In this document: piece after piece, positions 27,843 through 37,608 of the stretch
How the letters are laid out: each line of letters starts with the position of its first letter
How positions within the stretch are numbered: the first letter of the stretch is position 1
Source: an uncultured Alteromonadaceae bacterium
GTDB taxonomy: Bacteria > Pseudomonadota > Gammaproteobacteria > Enterobacterales > Alteromonadaceae
Length of the DNA: 64,000 bases
Direction: 5' to 3'
Assembly (NCBI GenBank): GCA_947494925.1
Contig: CANLWS010000001.1
Location: 496,001-560,000, forward strand
The notes under the pieces: generated by a model
Databases searched by the model: none
Told to the model about the DNA's origin: nothing
The model's input: the letters and a program-made list of their open reading frames with translations, nothing else
Position numbers and translations under genes: made by a program

Positions 27843-28244
27843 ATGAATCAATTGCGTACCCTGGCCGCTATTCTGCTTTTGCTAACCACCGCAATGCCTT
27901 CAAGTGCACAGGGTTCTTATGCATATTTTGGTCTGGAACCCGATATTATTACTAATTACCTTGGCTCTAGTGCACGAAAATTAGGGTATGTTCGCGTTAC
28001 GGTAGAACTAATGCTGGAAGATGCGGACCACCTTGAGGCTGCAGAGCATCACTCACCATTGCTACGAGCCACGGCTATTGATATCTTCGGACGGCAGCCT
28101 GAAGAAAAAGTAAAGTCGTTGACCGGCAGAGAAGACATCCGCCGAACTTGCCTGGAAACACTCAGAGAGCTGATGAAAAAAGAAACCGGCTCAGAAATGA
28201 TAAAGGATGTGATATTTACCAAGTACCTTTATCAGGGTGGTTAG
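27843..28244 (+). CDS. FliL-like exported protein outside a flagellar operon
   Basis: 133 residues. A cleavable signal peptide (1-22, ending SSAQ) replaces the membrane anchor of true FliL. The mature part, YFGLEPDIITNYLG, then GYVRVTVELMLED, the DIFGR segment, LTGREDIRRTCLETLRELM and a C-terminal KDVIFTKYLYQ, follows the FliL beta-alpha pattern. Proteins like this are annotated as flagellar basal-body-associated FliL-like; a role at the motor is possible but no flagellar gene is nearby. Its 3' end overlaps the convergent glpG by 29 bp. Confidence 0.78.
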   Translation: MNQLRTLAAILLLLTTAMPSSAQGSYAYFGLEPDIITNYLGSSARKLGYVRVTVELMLEDADHLEAAEHHSPLLRATAIDIFGRQPEEKVKSLTGREDIRRTCLETLRELMKKETGSEMIKDVIFTKYLYQGG

Positions 28245-29097
28245 TTGTATCTGACGTTTGAGGAGCCAGTTTGCACACAAGCCAAGCAGCTGAACAACCA
28301 ACAACCAGTCCAACCGTATGAGCAGTATTTGCCATACTGACCCACAACACGTCAGCATAACCAAGTAATAGCCATACGAGTAAAAAACCAATAACGGGCT
28401 TAGGTAATGCCAGGCCCCAGTTTGGTTTTAACCAACCAATCCACCAGACAAAACCAACGACCGCATACACTACTCCAGACAACCCGCCAAAATTTGTTCC
28501 ACTCATGACAAGTTGACCAATGTTGGAACTCACAGCTGCGACAAAGAAAATTAACGCTAAAGTACTAGTGCCGAATTTTTGTTCAATTTTACCGCCTAAA
28601 GACCACCACCATAACAAATTGAATATCAGATGAATTTCTGAAAAGTGAATAAATGCCGGGCCCAATAGTCTCCACCACTGGTGACTTGAACTGAGTTCGT
28701 TTAAGGATCTTATCTGAAACCACTCAAGAACAAAATTAAACCCTCCCAGCCATGAAATGCCAAAAACAACCAGACAAATTACCAAAACCACGGCAGTAAA
28801 AGGTGTTGTTTTCAGGTTTAGGGGTTTTACGCCGGAAAAGAGCCCGGTTTGAGATTGCAGCTCAACAACCTTTCCTTGCGTCCAGGCCGCTTGCTGGTAT
28901 TTTTTGTCCGTTGGTTTAGCCACAAACTCACTGGCTATCTGCTTTGCTTTCGTGATATCCGCTTGGTCACGAATTAATACCACATGTTCAAGTTCACCCT
29001 GCATTTTCTGATAAACAGCGTCAATGCTTTGTGTACGCAGATAATTGACTAAAAGTTGCGCAGGCTGCTCCTGACTAAATGCCAGCAATGTGATCAT
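28216..29097 (-). CDS. glpG: Rhomboid intramembrane serine protease GlpG
   Basis: 293 residues. A cytosolic N-terminal domain (1-75) is followed by six membrane helices. The catalytic dyad is Ser207 in GGLSGVV and His260 in ANTAHTVG, with the supporting His156 and Asn160 in HLIFN. It cleaves membrane helices in the bilayer; in other bacteria it helps degrade orphan membrane subunits. glpE lies 12 bp upstream, the conserved pairing. Convergent overlap with the FliL-like gene at its 3' end. Confidence 0.94.
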   Translation of the reverse strand: MITLLAFSQEQPAQLLVNYLRTQSIDAVYQKMQGELEHVVLIRDQADITKAKQIASEFVAKPTDKKYQQAAWTQGKVVELQSQTGLFSGVKPLNLKTTPFTAVVLVICLVVFGISWLGGFNFVLEWFQIRSLNELSSSHQWWRLLGPAFIHFSEIHLIFNLLWWWSLGGKIEQKFGTSTLALIFFVAAVSSNIGQLVMSGTNFGGLSGVVYAVVGFVWWIGWLKPNWGLALPKPVIGFLLVWLLLGYADVLWVSMANTAHTVGLVVGCSAAWLVCKLAPQTSDTTNHPDKGTW

Positions 29098-29109
29098 CTG
29101 AGGACGCTG

Positions 29110-29433
29110 CTATTCTTGGGATGTTTCAAAGGGCAGGTCTTTTCGCCATGCCTCGAAACCTCCATCCATGCTATAAACTTCCTCAAAACCCTGATGGATC
29201 AGAAACTGTGCTGCCTGTTGGCTGCTTACCCCATGGTAGCAGCAGACTATCACTGGAACATCAAAATCAGTTTCTGACATAAATGACTGCAAACTGCCAT
29301 TGGTCAGATGCATCGCATTTTTAATATGCCCTGCTGCAAAAGATTGTTCGTCGCGAATATCGACCAATCGCACGTTTTCATTGCTTAGCTTTTCCTGCGT
29401 ATCATGAATGGAGATATGTGCAAATTGTTCCAT
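29110..29433 (-). CDS. glpE: Thiosulfate sulfurtransferase GlpE (rhodanese)
   Basis: 107 residues, a single rhodanese domain. The active cysteine is Cys65 in the loop CCYHGVSS, the form seen in GlpE. It transfers sulfane sulfur from thiosulfate to cyanide or thioredoxin in the cytosol. It precedes glpG by 12 bp and follows tdh by 8 bp, so tdh, glpE and glpG may be one transcript with kbl. Confidence 0.94.
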   Translation of the reverse strand: MEQFAHISIHDTQEKLSNENVRLVDIRDEQSFAAGHIKNAMHLTNGSLQSFMSETDFDVPVIVCCYHGVSSQQAAQFLIHQGFEEVYSMDGGFEAWRKDLPFETSQE

Positions 29434-29441
29434 TGTTTCCT

Positions 29442-30467
29442 CTATTGCCAGTCCAAAATAACCTTTCCGGATTGCCCGGACCCCATGATATCAAATCCTT
29501 GCTGGAAATCATCAATAGGAAAGTTATGCGTAATAATGGGGTTGAGATCAAGTCCACCTTGAATCAGGCTGGCCATTTTATACCAGGTTTCAAACATTTC
29601 CCGACCATAAATACCCTTTATTATGAGCCCTTTGAAAATAACTTGATTCCAGTCAATTGCAACTTCTTTAGGGGGGATCCCCAACATTGCAATTTTACCG
29701 CCATTGTTCATTTTAGCCAGCATATCATGTAAGGCTGCAGGAACACCTGACATTTCAAGGCCGACATCGAAACCCTCAGTCATACCTAAATCCAGCATGA
29801 CATCAGACAAACTTTCCTGACTGATGTTTACCGCTCTGGTCGCCCCCATTTTGCGTGCAAGGGACAGACGGTATTCGTTGATATCGGTGATAACAACATG
29901 CCTTGCTCCTACGTGCCGAGCAACTGCAGCAGCCATAATACCTATGGGTCCGGCACCTGTAATTAAAACATCCTCGCCCACTAAATCAAATGACAAGGCC
30001 GTATGCACAGCATTGCCAAAAGGGTCAAATATTGCGGCGAGGTCGTCGGAAATATTGTCGGGTATTTTAAACGCGTTGAACGCTGGGATAGCCAGGTAAT
30101 CAGCAAATGCACCTTGCCGGTTCACACCGACGCCTGACGTATTTCTGCACAAATGACGGCGACCTGCCCGACAGTTTCTGCAATGTCCGCAGGTTATGTG
30201 ACCTTCACCAGAAACCCTGTCGCCAATTTCAAAACCACGCACCTCTTGCCCGATACCGACCACAGTTCCTACATATTCGTGACCTACGACCATAGGAACA
30301 GGAATGGTGTTTTGCGACCACTCATCCCAATTGTAGATATGCATGTCGGTACCACAGATTGCGGTTTTACGTATTTTAATAAGCAGGTCATTGTGCCCAA
30401 CTTCAGGTACGTCTGACTCTGTCATCCATATGCCTTTTTCAGGCAGCGTTTTTGCCAGTGCTCTCAT
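29442..30467 (-). CDS. tdh: L-threonine 3-dehydrogenase
   Basis: 341 residues, the exact E. coli length. This zinc- and NAD-dependent enzyme oxidises threonine to 2-amino-3-ketobutyrate. Catalytic-site residues Cys38, Thr40 and His43 lie in [12 protein letters not shown]; a structural zinc loop [15 protein letters not shown] is near 93-107, and the Rossmann glycine motif GAGPIG follows. The start ATG overlaps the kbl stop by one base (TGATG), and Kbl uses its product. Confidence 0.97.
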   Translation of the reverse strand: MRALAKTLPEKGIWMTESDVPEVGHNDLLIKIRKTAICGTDMHIYNWDEWSQNTIPVPMVVGHEYVGTVVGIGQEVRGFEIGDRVSGEGHITCGHCRNCRAGRRHLCRNTSGVGVNRQGAFADYLAIPAFNAFKIPDNISDDLAAIFDPFGNAVHTALSFDLVGEDVLITGAGPIGIMAAAVARHVGARHVVITDINEYRLSLARKMGATRAVNISQESLSDVMLDLGMTEGFDVGLEMSGVPAALHDMLAKMNNGGKIAMLGIPPKEVAIDWNQVIFKGLIIKGIYGREMFETWYKMASLIQGGLDLNPIITHNFPIDDFQQGFDIMGSGQSGKVILDWQ

Positions 30468-31660
30468 CAGATAATACCTAGCTCTTGACCAATTTCGATA
30501 AAGGCGTCAACAGCGCGATCAATTTGTTCTATCGAGTGAGCTGCTGACATTTGTGTACGAATTCTTGCTTGCCCTTTAGGGACAACAGGAAATGAGAATC
30601 CCACAACATATATGCCTTTCTGTAACATTTTATCCGCCATTTGACTCGCGAGCTTTGCATCACCTAACATCACAGGAATAATTGCATGATCATTACCAGC
30701 CAGGGTAAAACCCGCATCGCTCATCCTGCGGCGGAAGTGGTTACTATTGCGATTTAAATTGGCTCGCAACTCATGGCCGTCTTCAAGCATATCAAAGACT
30801 TTTAGCGAAGCTGACACTATAGCTGGGGCAACCGAGTTAGAAAAAAGATAAGGTCTGGAGCGCTGTCGAAGCCATTCAACAACCTCTTTTTTACCTGACG
30901 TATAACCACCCGATGCGCCACCAAGCGCCTTGCCCAATGTGCCAGTGATAATATCGACGCGCCCCATGACATTATTGTATTCATGGCTACCTCGTCCGCG
31001 CTCGCCAACAAAACCTGTTGCGTGACAATCATCAACCATGACCATTGCCCCGTACTTATCAGCAAGGTCACATATAGATGCCAGGTCAGCGATGACCCCA
31101 TCCATTGAAAAGACTCCATCGGTGGCAATAATGATGTGTCTCGCATCTGCCTCTCTTGCTTTGCATAGCTGCGTTTCAAGCTCTTGCATATCGTTATTTG
31201 CATATCGATAACGCTGCGCTTTGCAAAGTCTGACACCGTCTATAATGCTTGCATGATTCAATGCATCGGACACTATGGCATCTTCGGGACCCAGAAGTGT
31301 TTCAAATAAACCTCCATTGGCATCAAAACATGAAGGATAAAGAATAGTATCTTCAGTACCAAGATATCGGCTGATCTTGCTTTCAAGCTGCTTGTGAATA
31401 TCTTGCGTTCCACAAATAAACCGCACCGATGCCATGCCAAAACCATGCGTCTCCAGGCCTTTTTTGGCCGCTTCGATTAAATCCGGATGATTTGCCAGCC
31501 CAAGATAATTATTCGCACAGAAATTCAGAACCTGTCCACCGTCAGCAACATTGATCTCTGCTTGCTGCTCAGAAGTTATAATACGTTCTTTTTTAAAAAG
31601 CCCGTCACTTTTAACCTGATCGATTTGGTGTTGTAAGTGCTCTATAAAAGTCTGGCTCAT
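30467..31660 (-). CDS. kbl: 2-amino-3-ketobutyrate CoA ligase (glycine C-acetyltransferase)
   Basis: 397 residues. This PLP enzyme splits 2-amino-3-ketobutyrate with CoA into glycine and acetyl-CoA. The PLP lysine is Lys244 in [10 protein letters not shown]; the VDDCHATGF loop holds the PLP-binding Asp and His. It is the first gene of kbl-tdh, which together degrade threonine. No regulatory site is obvious in the 216-bp gap upstream. Confidence 0.97.
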   Translation of the reverse strand: MSQTFIEHLQHQIDQVKSDGLFKKERIITSEQQAEINVADGGQVLNFCANNYLGLANHPDLIEAAKKGLETHGFGMASVRFICGTQDIHKQLESKISRYLGTEDTILYPSCFDANGGLFETLLGPEDAIVSDALNHASIIDGVRLCKAQRYRYANNDMQELETQLCKAREADARHIIIATDGVFSMDGVIADLASICDLADKYGAMVMVDDCHATGFVGERGRGSHEYNNVMGRVDIITGTLGKALGGASGGYTSGKKEVVEWLRQRSRPYLFSNSVAPAIVSASLKVFDMLEDGHELRANLNRNSNHFRRRMSDAGFTLAGNDHAIIPVMLGDAKLASQMADKMLQKGIYVVGFSFPVVPKGQARIRTQMSAAHSIEQIDRAVDAFIEIGQELGII

Positions 31661-31876
31661 AAATTCCTCTCGGCTTTGATAATTGTGGCTGTATTCTAAT
31701 CTCAGATAATATTAGCGCTAGTCCTGAGGGAGTGTTAGTTCAAGTGGTCTTTCATCATCTTTGTAAGCCATTTGATACAAAATGGAGCGACCACCCCGAT
31801 GCACAAGGCAGGCAAGCCTTCGACTTAATCGCAGTTAGATTCAAATAGCGGAGCTCGAAATGCAGAACAGACGAGT

Positions 31877-34324
31877 TTATGTAGGGCTTGGCAACCAATG
31901 CCAGGTGCCGTTTTTCAATTTGTTATTCAGCTCTTCAAACAACTCGGCCTGCAATATTGGCCGAGCCATCAAATAGCCTTGAGCCATGTCGCAATTAAAC
32001 TGTTTTAGCATGTTAAATTGCTCAATCTCTTCAATCCCTTCCGCGACCACTTTCATGCCGAGATTTTGAACCATGTTAATTGTTGACGAAACAATCTCTC
32101 TGTCAGCATTGCTACTTGTCATACCGTCCACAAAGGATCGGTCAATTTTAATGATATGTGCCGGCATTCTTTTTAGGTAACTCAGCGATGAATAGCCAGT
32201 ACCAAAATCATCAATTGAGATAATGAATCCGATACTGATCAACTCCTGCATAATTTTTGTTGTTCTGTCCACATCTGCAACTAAAGTTCGTTCGGTCAGT
32301 TCCAGCTCAATCAACTCAGCTTTGAGTCCAGTTTCAGCGAGCTTGTTTTTTAGAAATGGAATAAGGTTTGGATCGAGAAACTGGTTGCTGGCAAGGTTGA
32401 TCGCGATTTTTAATTGATCATGTCCTTTTTGTTTAAATTCAAGCAGCAAGCTGAAAGCACTGTTTATGCACCAGTAGCCCAGAGATAACATGAACTCCGT
32501 ATTTTCTAGAACAGGAATAAAATGCCCCGGCGACACAGCCCCTCTTTCAGGATGAAACCAACGCAACAAAGCTTCGAACCCAATTAATTTGTTGTTAGAT
32601 AACTCTATTTGAGGTTGCAGTGCCAAGGTAAACTGTTTGTCAGTTAAGGCATCCCGCGCCTCGGCCTCCAACGCCACTTTATCCATGGCTTTTTGCGACA
32701 TTTTAATGTCATACGTCCGATAGCAATTTCCCCCCGCTTCTTTTGCTTGATACATAGCAATATCAGCATGACGGACAAAATCTTCCTCATCAAACTCGCA
32801 ATCACTCGTTGCCGCGATTCCGATGCTTGTAGACATGTAAAATCGCAAACTATTAACAGAAATGGGTTCCTGAAAGGTTTTAAGTAATTTTTCAGCGACT
32901 TTTATTGCACCGTCCAAGCTATCCATTTGACTGAGCATAACCACAAACTCATCTCCACCAAAACGGCAGGCCAGGTCGGTTTTACGCAATATTCCGCCAA
33001 AGCGTTTTGACGCTTCTATTAACAACGCATCCCCCACCCCATGCCCATGGCTGTCGTTTACTTTTTTAAAATCATCCAGATCAAAAAATAGAATAGCTAC
33101 ATAGCCTGGCTCACGTTGCAACTTTTTAATTGCGTTACCTAATTGAAATAGCAACATATTCCTGTTTGGCAGACCCGTTAGCGAATCATACATAGCTATT
33201 TTTTCCAATTCGCTGGTTTTCAGGAGAACCTGTTTATCTAATTCTTCTAATCGCTCACCCAACTTATCACTGGAATCCACCAGCAAGTCGAGCTCATCCA
33301 AAAACAGATGCTTAGTTAGCAATTTGTTGGTTCGAAATTTTTCATATTCCTGATTGGCAAGTAGTGGAAGTCGCTCAGAAAGCCTGATTAACCGGTCCCG
33401 AAAGCTGTTAGTGAGCATGTAAAAAAGCAGACCAGCAATGATAAAAACGATAGACCCTGTAACAAGCAAGCTCAGTTGATAGGATTTATGCGCCAATGTT
33501 ACTGGCGTGACGTCATGTGCAGACAATACATAGTTCCCCTGTTCCCCCTGTACAGTCATAGGGATCAGGTTCAACAGATAGTCCTTGCCCTCATGATGAA
33601 CCTGAATACCTTCTGCCAGCAAATTGTTGATTTGATACGCAATGGGAAAGGCTGCGATTAGTGAATTAAAAAACGCAAGGTGCCCTTGTGCAAGTGGCCC
33701 CCTGATATACAAATTGCTTGCCTTCGCAATTTGCGGATCACCTGGTACATACACTAATGCCAGAGTAGCTTGTGTGGACTGATTCAGAAAGGCCAGTGTT
33801 TCCAACAAACCAACGCTGGCGGTTATCGTCACGACAGTCCCATCGTTTAACAAAAGGGGAACACTTAAAATTTGTTGGCAGTGCACATCACAGTGAATAG
33901 TCGTTACAGAACGTTGATCTTTGCTCGCTGCATCAATCACAATTTCGACGTGCTCAGGCAGCTCTGCATTCGAAGAGAATTCCAGCACACCTTGCTCGTC
34001 AGTTAACCAGATATTTTCTACCTGCCAGTGCAATTGTAAAAACTCAAACTTTTCGGTTAACACATCAGATAATGCGCCAATCTGATCCTGTCGGTTTTCG
34101 TTCAGTTGAACAAACAGCTCGATCCACGACTCAAGCCTGTTTCGATTCATGTCGTTAAGTAAAATATACTGACGTTGGTTTTGCTGCCGAATTTCCTGCT
34201 GCTTAAGCAAGTAATCCTGATTTGTTTTGCTTATCCATAACCACGAAAGTGATCCCGCTACCGAGAACAATAGCGCAAGTAAAAGTAACATGATCTTTTT
34301 GGGAAGGCTGAGAAATGGTGTCAT
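31877..34324 (-). CDS. Membrane sensor GGDEF-EAL protein with intact motifs
   Basis: 815 residues. TM1 at about 11-30 and TM2 at about 284-305 bracket a periplasmic sensor. A coiled linker leads to GGDEF (FGGDEFVVML, with an RxxD I-site RKTD just upstream) and an EAL domain with EALLRW, ELELTE, DDFGTGYSS, KIDRSF, AEGIE and AQGYL all intact. Both making and breaking c-di-GMP are possible. It lies downstream of porin and phosphate-binding-like genes on the same strand, so its sensor may report on the same nutrient. The ligand is not readable. Confidence 0.9.
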   Translation of the reverse strand: MTPFLSLPKKIMLLLLALLFSVAGSLSWLWISKTNQDYLLKQQEIRQQNQRQYILLNDMNRNRLESWIELFVQLNENRQDQIGALSDVLTEKFEFLQLHWQVENIWLTDEQGVLEFSSNAELPEHVEIVIDAASKDQRSVTTIHCDVHCQQILSVPLLLNDGTVVTITASVGLLETLAFLNQSTQATLALVYVPGDPQIAKASNLYIRGPLAQGHLAFFNSLIAAFPIAYQINNLLAEGIQVHHEGKDYLLNLIPMTVQGEQGNYVLSAHDVTPVTLAHKSYQLSLLVTGSIVFIIAGLLFYMLTNSFRDRLIRLSERLPLLANQEYEKFRTNKLLTKHLFLDELDLLVDSSDKLGERLEELDKQVLLKTSELEKIAMYDSLTGLPNRNMLLFQLGNAIKKLQREPGYVAILFFDLDDFKKVNDSHGHGVGDALLIEASKRFGGILRKTDLACRFGGDEFVVMLSQMDSLDGAIKVAEKLLKTFQEPISVNSLRFYMSTSIGIAATSDCEFDEEDFVRHADIAMYQAKEAGGNCYRTYDIKMSQKAMDKVALEAEARDALTDKQFTLALQPQIELSNNKLIGFEALLRWFHPERGAVSPGHFIPVLENTEFMLSLGYWCINSAFSLLLEFKQKGHDQLKIAINLASNQFLDPNLIPFLKNKLAETGLKAELIELELTERTLVADVDRTTKIMQELISIGFIISIDDFGTGYSSLSYLKRMPAHIIKIDRSFVDGMTSSNADREIVSSTINMVQNLGMKVVAEGIEEIEQFNMLKQFNCDMAQGYLMARPILQAELFEELNNKLKNGTWHWLPSPT

Positions 34325-34457
34325 GACAATTTCCCAAAAACAAAATTTGCGCCCAAAAAATTCACTTTATTCGGGTTTAACATTAGAGAAAAAATATTTT
34401 TCATACCGCACAGCATATAGGCCTCAAATCCTATCAGTACCCATTTAATGTAGCCGG

Positions 34458-35645
34458 TTAAAACCAATGCATCACTTCGATTGCCCATATATTCCAGTAC
34501 TTATCAGTATTCAACTCAGTATTGGGAATAATAATGGGGGCAAGTCTTCCTGTGCCTTTAACCCGATGAAACTCCGAATGCACCCGCCAATTTTTGGCAA
34601 AATCCCAGCTTAGGCCCAATGTAGCCGAATCCATAAATCCAAAATATCTGGGAACAGTGCCGCCTGTTAGCTTCTCCAAATTAATACCATTCCGGTCTTT
34701 TCTGTCTCTGTCGAATAAATCCACCCTGGCAAGCAACGTTAGACTAGAATTTACGAAATAACGACCTTGCAGGTAACCACCTTCAGCCGTGGAGTCGTTA
34801 AAAAATCCAGGAGATAAAGCCCCCTCCTGTCTCACTCTTTCTTTCATCACTTCAGCGGCGATATCCCAGTTTTCACTGTGGTAGAGGAAATTCAGCATCA
34901 CCCTTTGTGAACGAGTTTTACCATCCACCAATATCTCATCAGTTGCGGATTTATATCTGAATTTAGCATCTAGTAAACTGATCCCCATTTGCATATTCGC
35001 AAAGTTTGGACGCCAGAACACATTCAGGTGATGATCGTATTTCTGGTCCAGCTTGCCTTCGGCGATTTCCCCCAATAAATTTTTTGTCTGCCCACCGGCA
35101 ATAGGTGACGTTCCGTATCGCCAATTTAAATCCCACTCGCCCATTGAATTGGTTGTATTAAGCAATAGTGCAGCACCGTCACTCCCTAGCGCGACATCTC
35201 TGAACACATCGAAATAAATAGATTGAGGGAGAATAATAGAAGGCCTGGTGTGCGGAATGTCACGTGTAGAAGAGTAAAGCCATTGGTAGTTTTTGTTCCT
35301 TCCGAGCTGCAGATTAACATGCCATTTCTCAGTATTTAGCAGACTGACATCCAGGAACAGGTAATCAATTCTCGGGCCTTCTTCATATCGGTTTCCGCCA
35401 TTTAAATATACACCCTGACCTGCCACTCTCAGGCGCGAGTTAATTCGATAGGATGCATTTAATCCAATTTCTGTCAGTTTGAGCGAAGTACTGCCGTCAT
35501 CTTCTACAAAATTGTTTTTATCTGCTTTGATAACACCTTGGGCAATGAATCCATGCCAGGATATTTCCTCTGCAGTAACAATAGATGAGGTTACAACTCC
35601 AATAAGCAGTATGAGGTAAAAGGAATATCTGTCGTAATGATTCAT
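34458..35645 (-). CDS. Outer membrane porin-like beta-barrel protein
   Basis: 395 residues. The signal peptide ends near residue 25 (SIVTAEE), and alternating amphipathic strands with many aromatic residues run to a C-terminal Phe (EVMHWF), the signal for outer membrane insertion. There is no recognisable specific porin motif; size and context suggest a substrate-type porin, possibly for phosphate. It starts 3 bp after the stop of the PstS-like gene, so the two are co-translated, and a GGDEF-EAL gene follows. Confidence 0.72.
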   Translation of the reverse strand: MNHYDRYSFYLILLIGVVTSSIVTAEEISWHGFIAQGVIKADKNNFVEDDGSTSLKLTEIGLNASYRINSRLRVAGQGVYLNGGNRYEEGPRIDYLFLDVSLLNTEKWHVNLQLGRNKNYQWLYSSTRDIPHTRPSIILPQSIYFDVFRDVALGSDGAALLLNTTNSMGEWDLNWRYGTSPIAGGQTKNLLGEIAEGKLDQKYDHHLNVFWRPNFANMQMGISLLDAKFRYKSATDEILVDGKTRSQRVMLNFLYHSENWDIAAEVMKERVRQEGALSPGFFNDSTAEGGYLQGRYFVNSSLTLLARVDLFDRDRKDRNGINLEKLTGGTVPRYFGFMDSATLGLSWDFAKNWRVHSEFHRVKGTGRLAPIIIPNTELNTDKYWNIWAIEVMHWF

Positions 35646-35648
35646 CTT

Positions 35649-36101
35649 CTACTCCCTGCTTACTTCGATATTGGTAAGATCACTTATACTCGTGCTGGCA
35701 GGCAAATATCCAATTGCCCCTGGATAGCGTTTCAAACTGGCCAACATTTCATCTTCACTACTCACTATGGTTGGATAATCTCCTAACCCGGAATAGACAA
35801 GCTTGTCCCACAACTTTTCCATTTGGTATGGAAACATCTGCAGAATTTGTTTACACAACTGCTGGTGAGTTTGATTTTGATTGTCTAACACAAATACACG
35901 GATAGGTTGCCCGCTGGGCCAACTGGTTTGACGCATAGAAAAAATTCTGCGTAACTGACCGGGCGTCAGTTCGGTTGTGTTAACAGAGGGATTGGCAAGT
36001 ATCTTAACTTGAACTTCTTGAGCGTGACTGGGGGATATTAAAAGACACATCAGGGTAAACACCAACCCTGGCAGGAACTCAAATCCGTTTATTCTTCTCA
36101 A
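35649..36101 (-). CDS. Small phosphate-binding (PstS-like) periplasmic protein
   Basis: 150 residues, about half of a full binding protein. A signal peptide (to about 27, ending SHAQ) precedes VKILANPSVNTTELTPGQLRRIFSMRQTSWPSGQPIRV, the pattern of one PstS-like lobe, and the late GAIGYLP segment. The missing part removes the second lobe, so it may bind phosphate weakly or act as a sensor partner. The only start is TTG 36101, with GGGG seven bases upstream. It heads the porin and GGDEF-EAL operon. Confidence 0.72.
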   Translation of the reverse strand: MRRINGFEFLPGLVFTLMCLLISPSHAQEVQVKILANPSVNTTELTPGQLRRIFSMRQTSWPSGQPIRVFVLDNQNQTHQQLCKQILQMFPYQMEKLWDKLVYSGLGDYPTIVSSEDEMLASLKRYPGAIGYLPASTSISDLTNIEVSRE

Positions 36102-36297
36102 TGAAATGCCCCACTGTATAAACTAGTCTTGGTACAAAGAGTCTGTCATTTACGCCTTTTTTGGTTAACTAATTAACCCTAGCAGATAATGCTAGTTCAG
36201 TAAAACTTTGTCCTAGATTCCTTATTGGTCAAGGATTTCGAGCAGAGTTTGTGATAGCAATTCTATTCAAGTAGACTCTTCCAAATTCGAACTGAAA

Positions 36298-37608
36298 ATG
36301 CTGTTTAGAGACTTGGATAATAAAGAAAAACCGGACCTTAAAGCAGACACTATTCGATTAATCTATAGCTTGCTGCTCATTCTTGCTGTGCCTATCAGTT
36401 TTCTGATGCTATGGGTTCGCAGCATCAAAACTAAAACGTCAGTTCCAAGCTCCCAGTTTAACCGTTTTGGAATGGGGTTTAAGACCGCAGAGCAAGGGGG
36501 CGTTTTGATTCATTGTGTATCTGTGGGTGAAGTTGTCGCCGCAGCCAGCCTTATTAAGCGGATTCGGGACAAAGTACCTCAATTACCTATTTACATGACA
36601 ACCACAACGGAATCTGGCTCTCAACGAGCAAATCAACTATTCAACGACACAGTTGACCTGTTTTATTTACCTATGGATATACCTTTTTTCGTGTCCCCGA
36701 TGTTACGAAATCTGAATCCGTCGAAAGTACTGATCACTGAAGTGGAATTATGGCCAAATTTTATTCATGGGTGCTATAGGCGAGCAATACCCACTTACGT
36801 GATAAATGCGCGTATGACGGATAGATCTGCCCAGCGCTACCAGAAAATCAATGCACTGTTCACGCCTATGCTGCAAAAATTAAGTGGCGTTTGCGCGCAG
36901 GGTCGAAGAGATTTTGAGAATTATCGATTGCTAGGTATGGATTCAAAAAGACTGCATCTGACCAACAATATTAAGTTCGACCGAAATGTTAGCGAGCGCC
37001 ACGACAAGTCCAATCTGAAAAGTCTGCATAACATTCAGGAACGATATGTTTTTGTAGCTGGCAGTACTCATGATGGTGAAGAACTTTTGACCATCAATGC
37101 ATTTAAACAACTTAAGAATAAGTTTCCGGCACTTATACTGATCCTGGTGCCCCGGCATCCGCAACGTTTTGATAAAGTCTATCAACTTTGTATTGAACAA
37201 AATGTAGTAGTCAATCGCATCACAACAGAGTCTGTTTGTTCCGCATCTACTGATGTCTTGCTGGTTGATGCCATGGGAAAACTGGAAGATTTTTATCAAA
37301 TAGCGAATTTGGCTTTTGTTGGCGGCAGCGTCAACCCGAGGGGAGGCCACAATGCCCTTGAACCCGCGGCATACGGTATTCCCATTATGATGGGAGCAAG
37401 TAGATATAATAATCCTGTTATCTGTGAAGCACTCGCCGATGCCGGAGCCCTGGAGTTAACGGATAACTTGGAGCAGTTGGTAAAGGTCGCTTCAATATGG
37501 CTATCAGAACCCGACAAAGCAGAGCGGGCTGGCGATAGCGGAAAGCAGGTTATTATCAATAATCAAGGTGCTGTGGAAGCGACGCTAGCTGTTCTTGGTT
37601 ATAACTAA
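36298..37608 (+). CDS. waaA: 3-deoxy-D-manno-octulosonic acid (Kdo) transferase
   Basis: 436 residues. One N-terminal membrane helix (19-41) anchors a GT-B transferase that adds Kdo to lipid IVA at the inner membrane. The catalytic base region VSVGEV has Glu78, and the C-terminal CMP-Kdo site shows GGSVNPRGGHNALEPAAYG. The ATG at 36298 adds about 18 residues before the helix compared with many homologues. Its 3' end overlaps the convergent heptosyltransferase gene by 24 bp. Together with kdkA it builds the inner LPS core. Confidence 0.94.
   Translation: MLFRDLDNKEKPDLKADTIRLIYSLLLILAVPISFLMLWVRSIKTKTSVPSSQFNRFGMGFKTAEQGGVLIHCVSVGEVVAAASLIKRIRDKVPQLPIYMTTTTESGSQRANQLFNDTVDLFYLPMDIPFFVSPMLRNLNPSKVLITEVELWPNFIHGCYRRAIPTYVINARMTDRSAQRYQKINALFTPMLQKLSGVCAQGRRDFENYRLLGMDSKRLHLTNNIKFDRNVSERHDKSNLKSLHNIQERYVFVAGSTHDGEELLTINAFKQLKNKFPALILILVPRHPQRFDKVYQLCIEQNVVVNRITTESVCSASTDVLLVDAMGKLEDFYQIANLAFVGGSVNPRGGHNALEPAAYGIPIMMGASRYNNPVICEALADAGALELTDNLEQLVKVASIWLSEPDKAERAGDSGKQVIINNQGAVEATLAVLGYN

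Noticed and set aside
35649-36101. PstS-like gene as a frameshifted full-length phosphate-binding protein
   Set aside because: The signal peptide and domain are intact, the stop is followed after 3 bp by the porin start, and there is no second half in another frame nearby.
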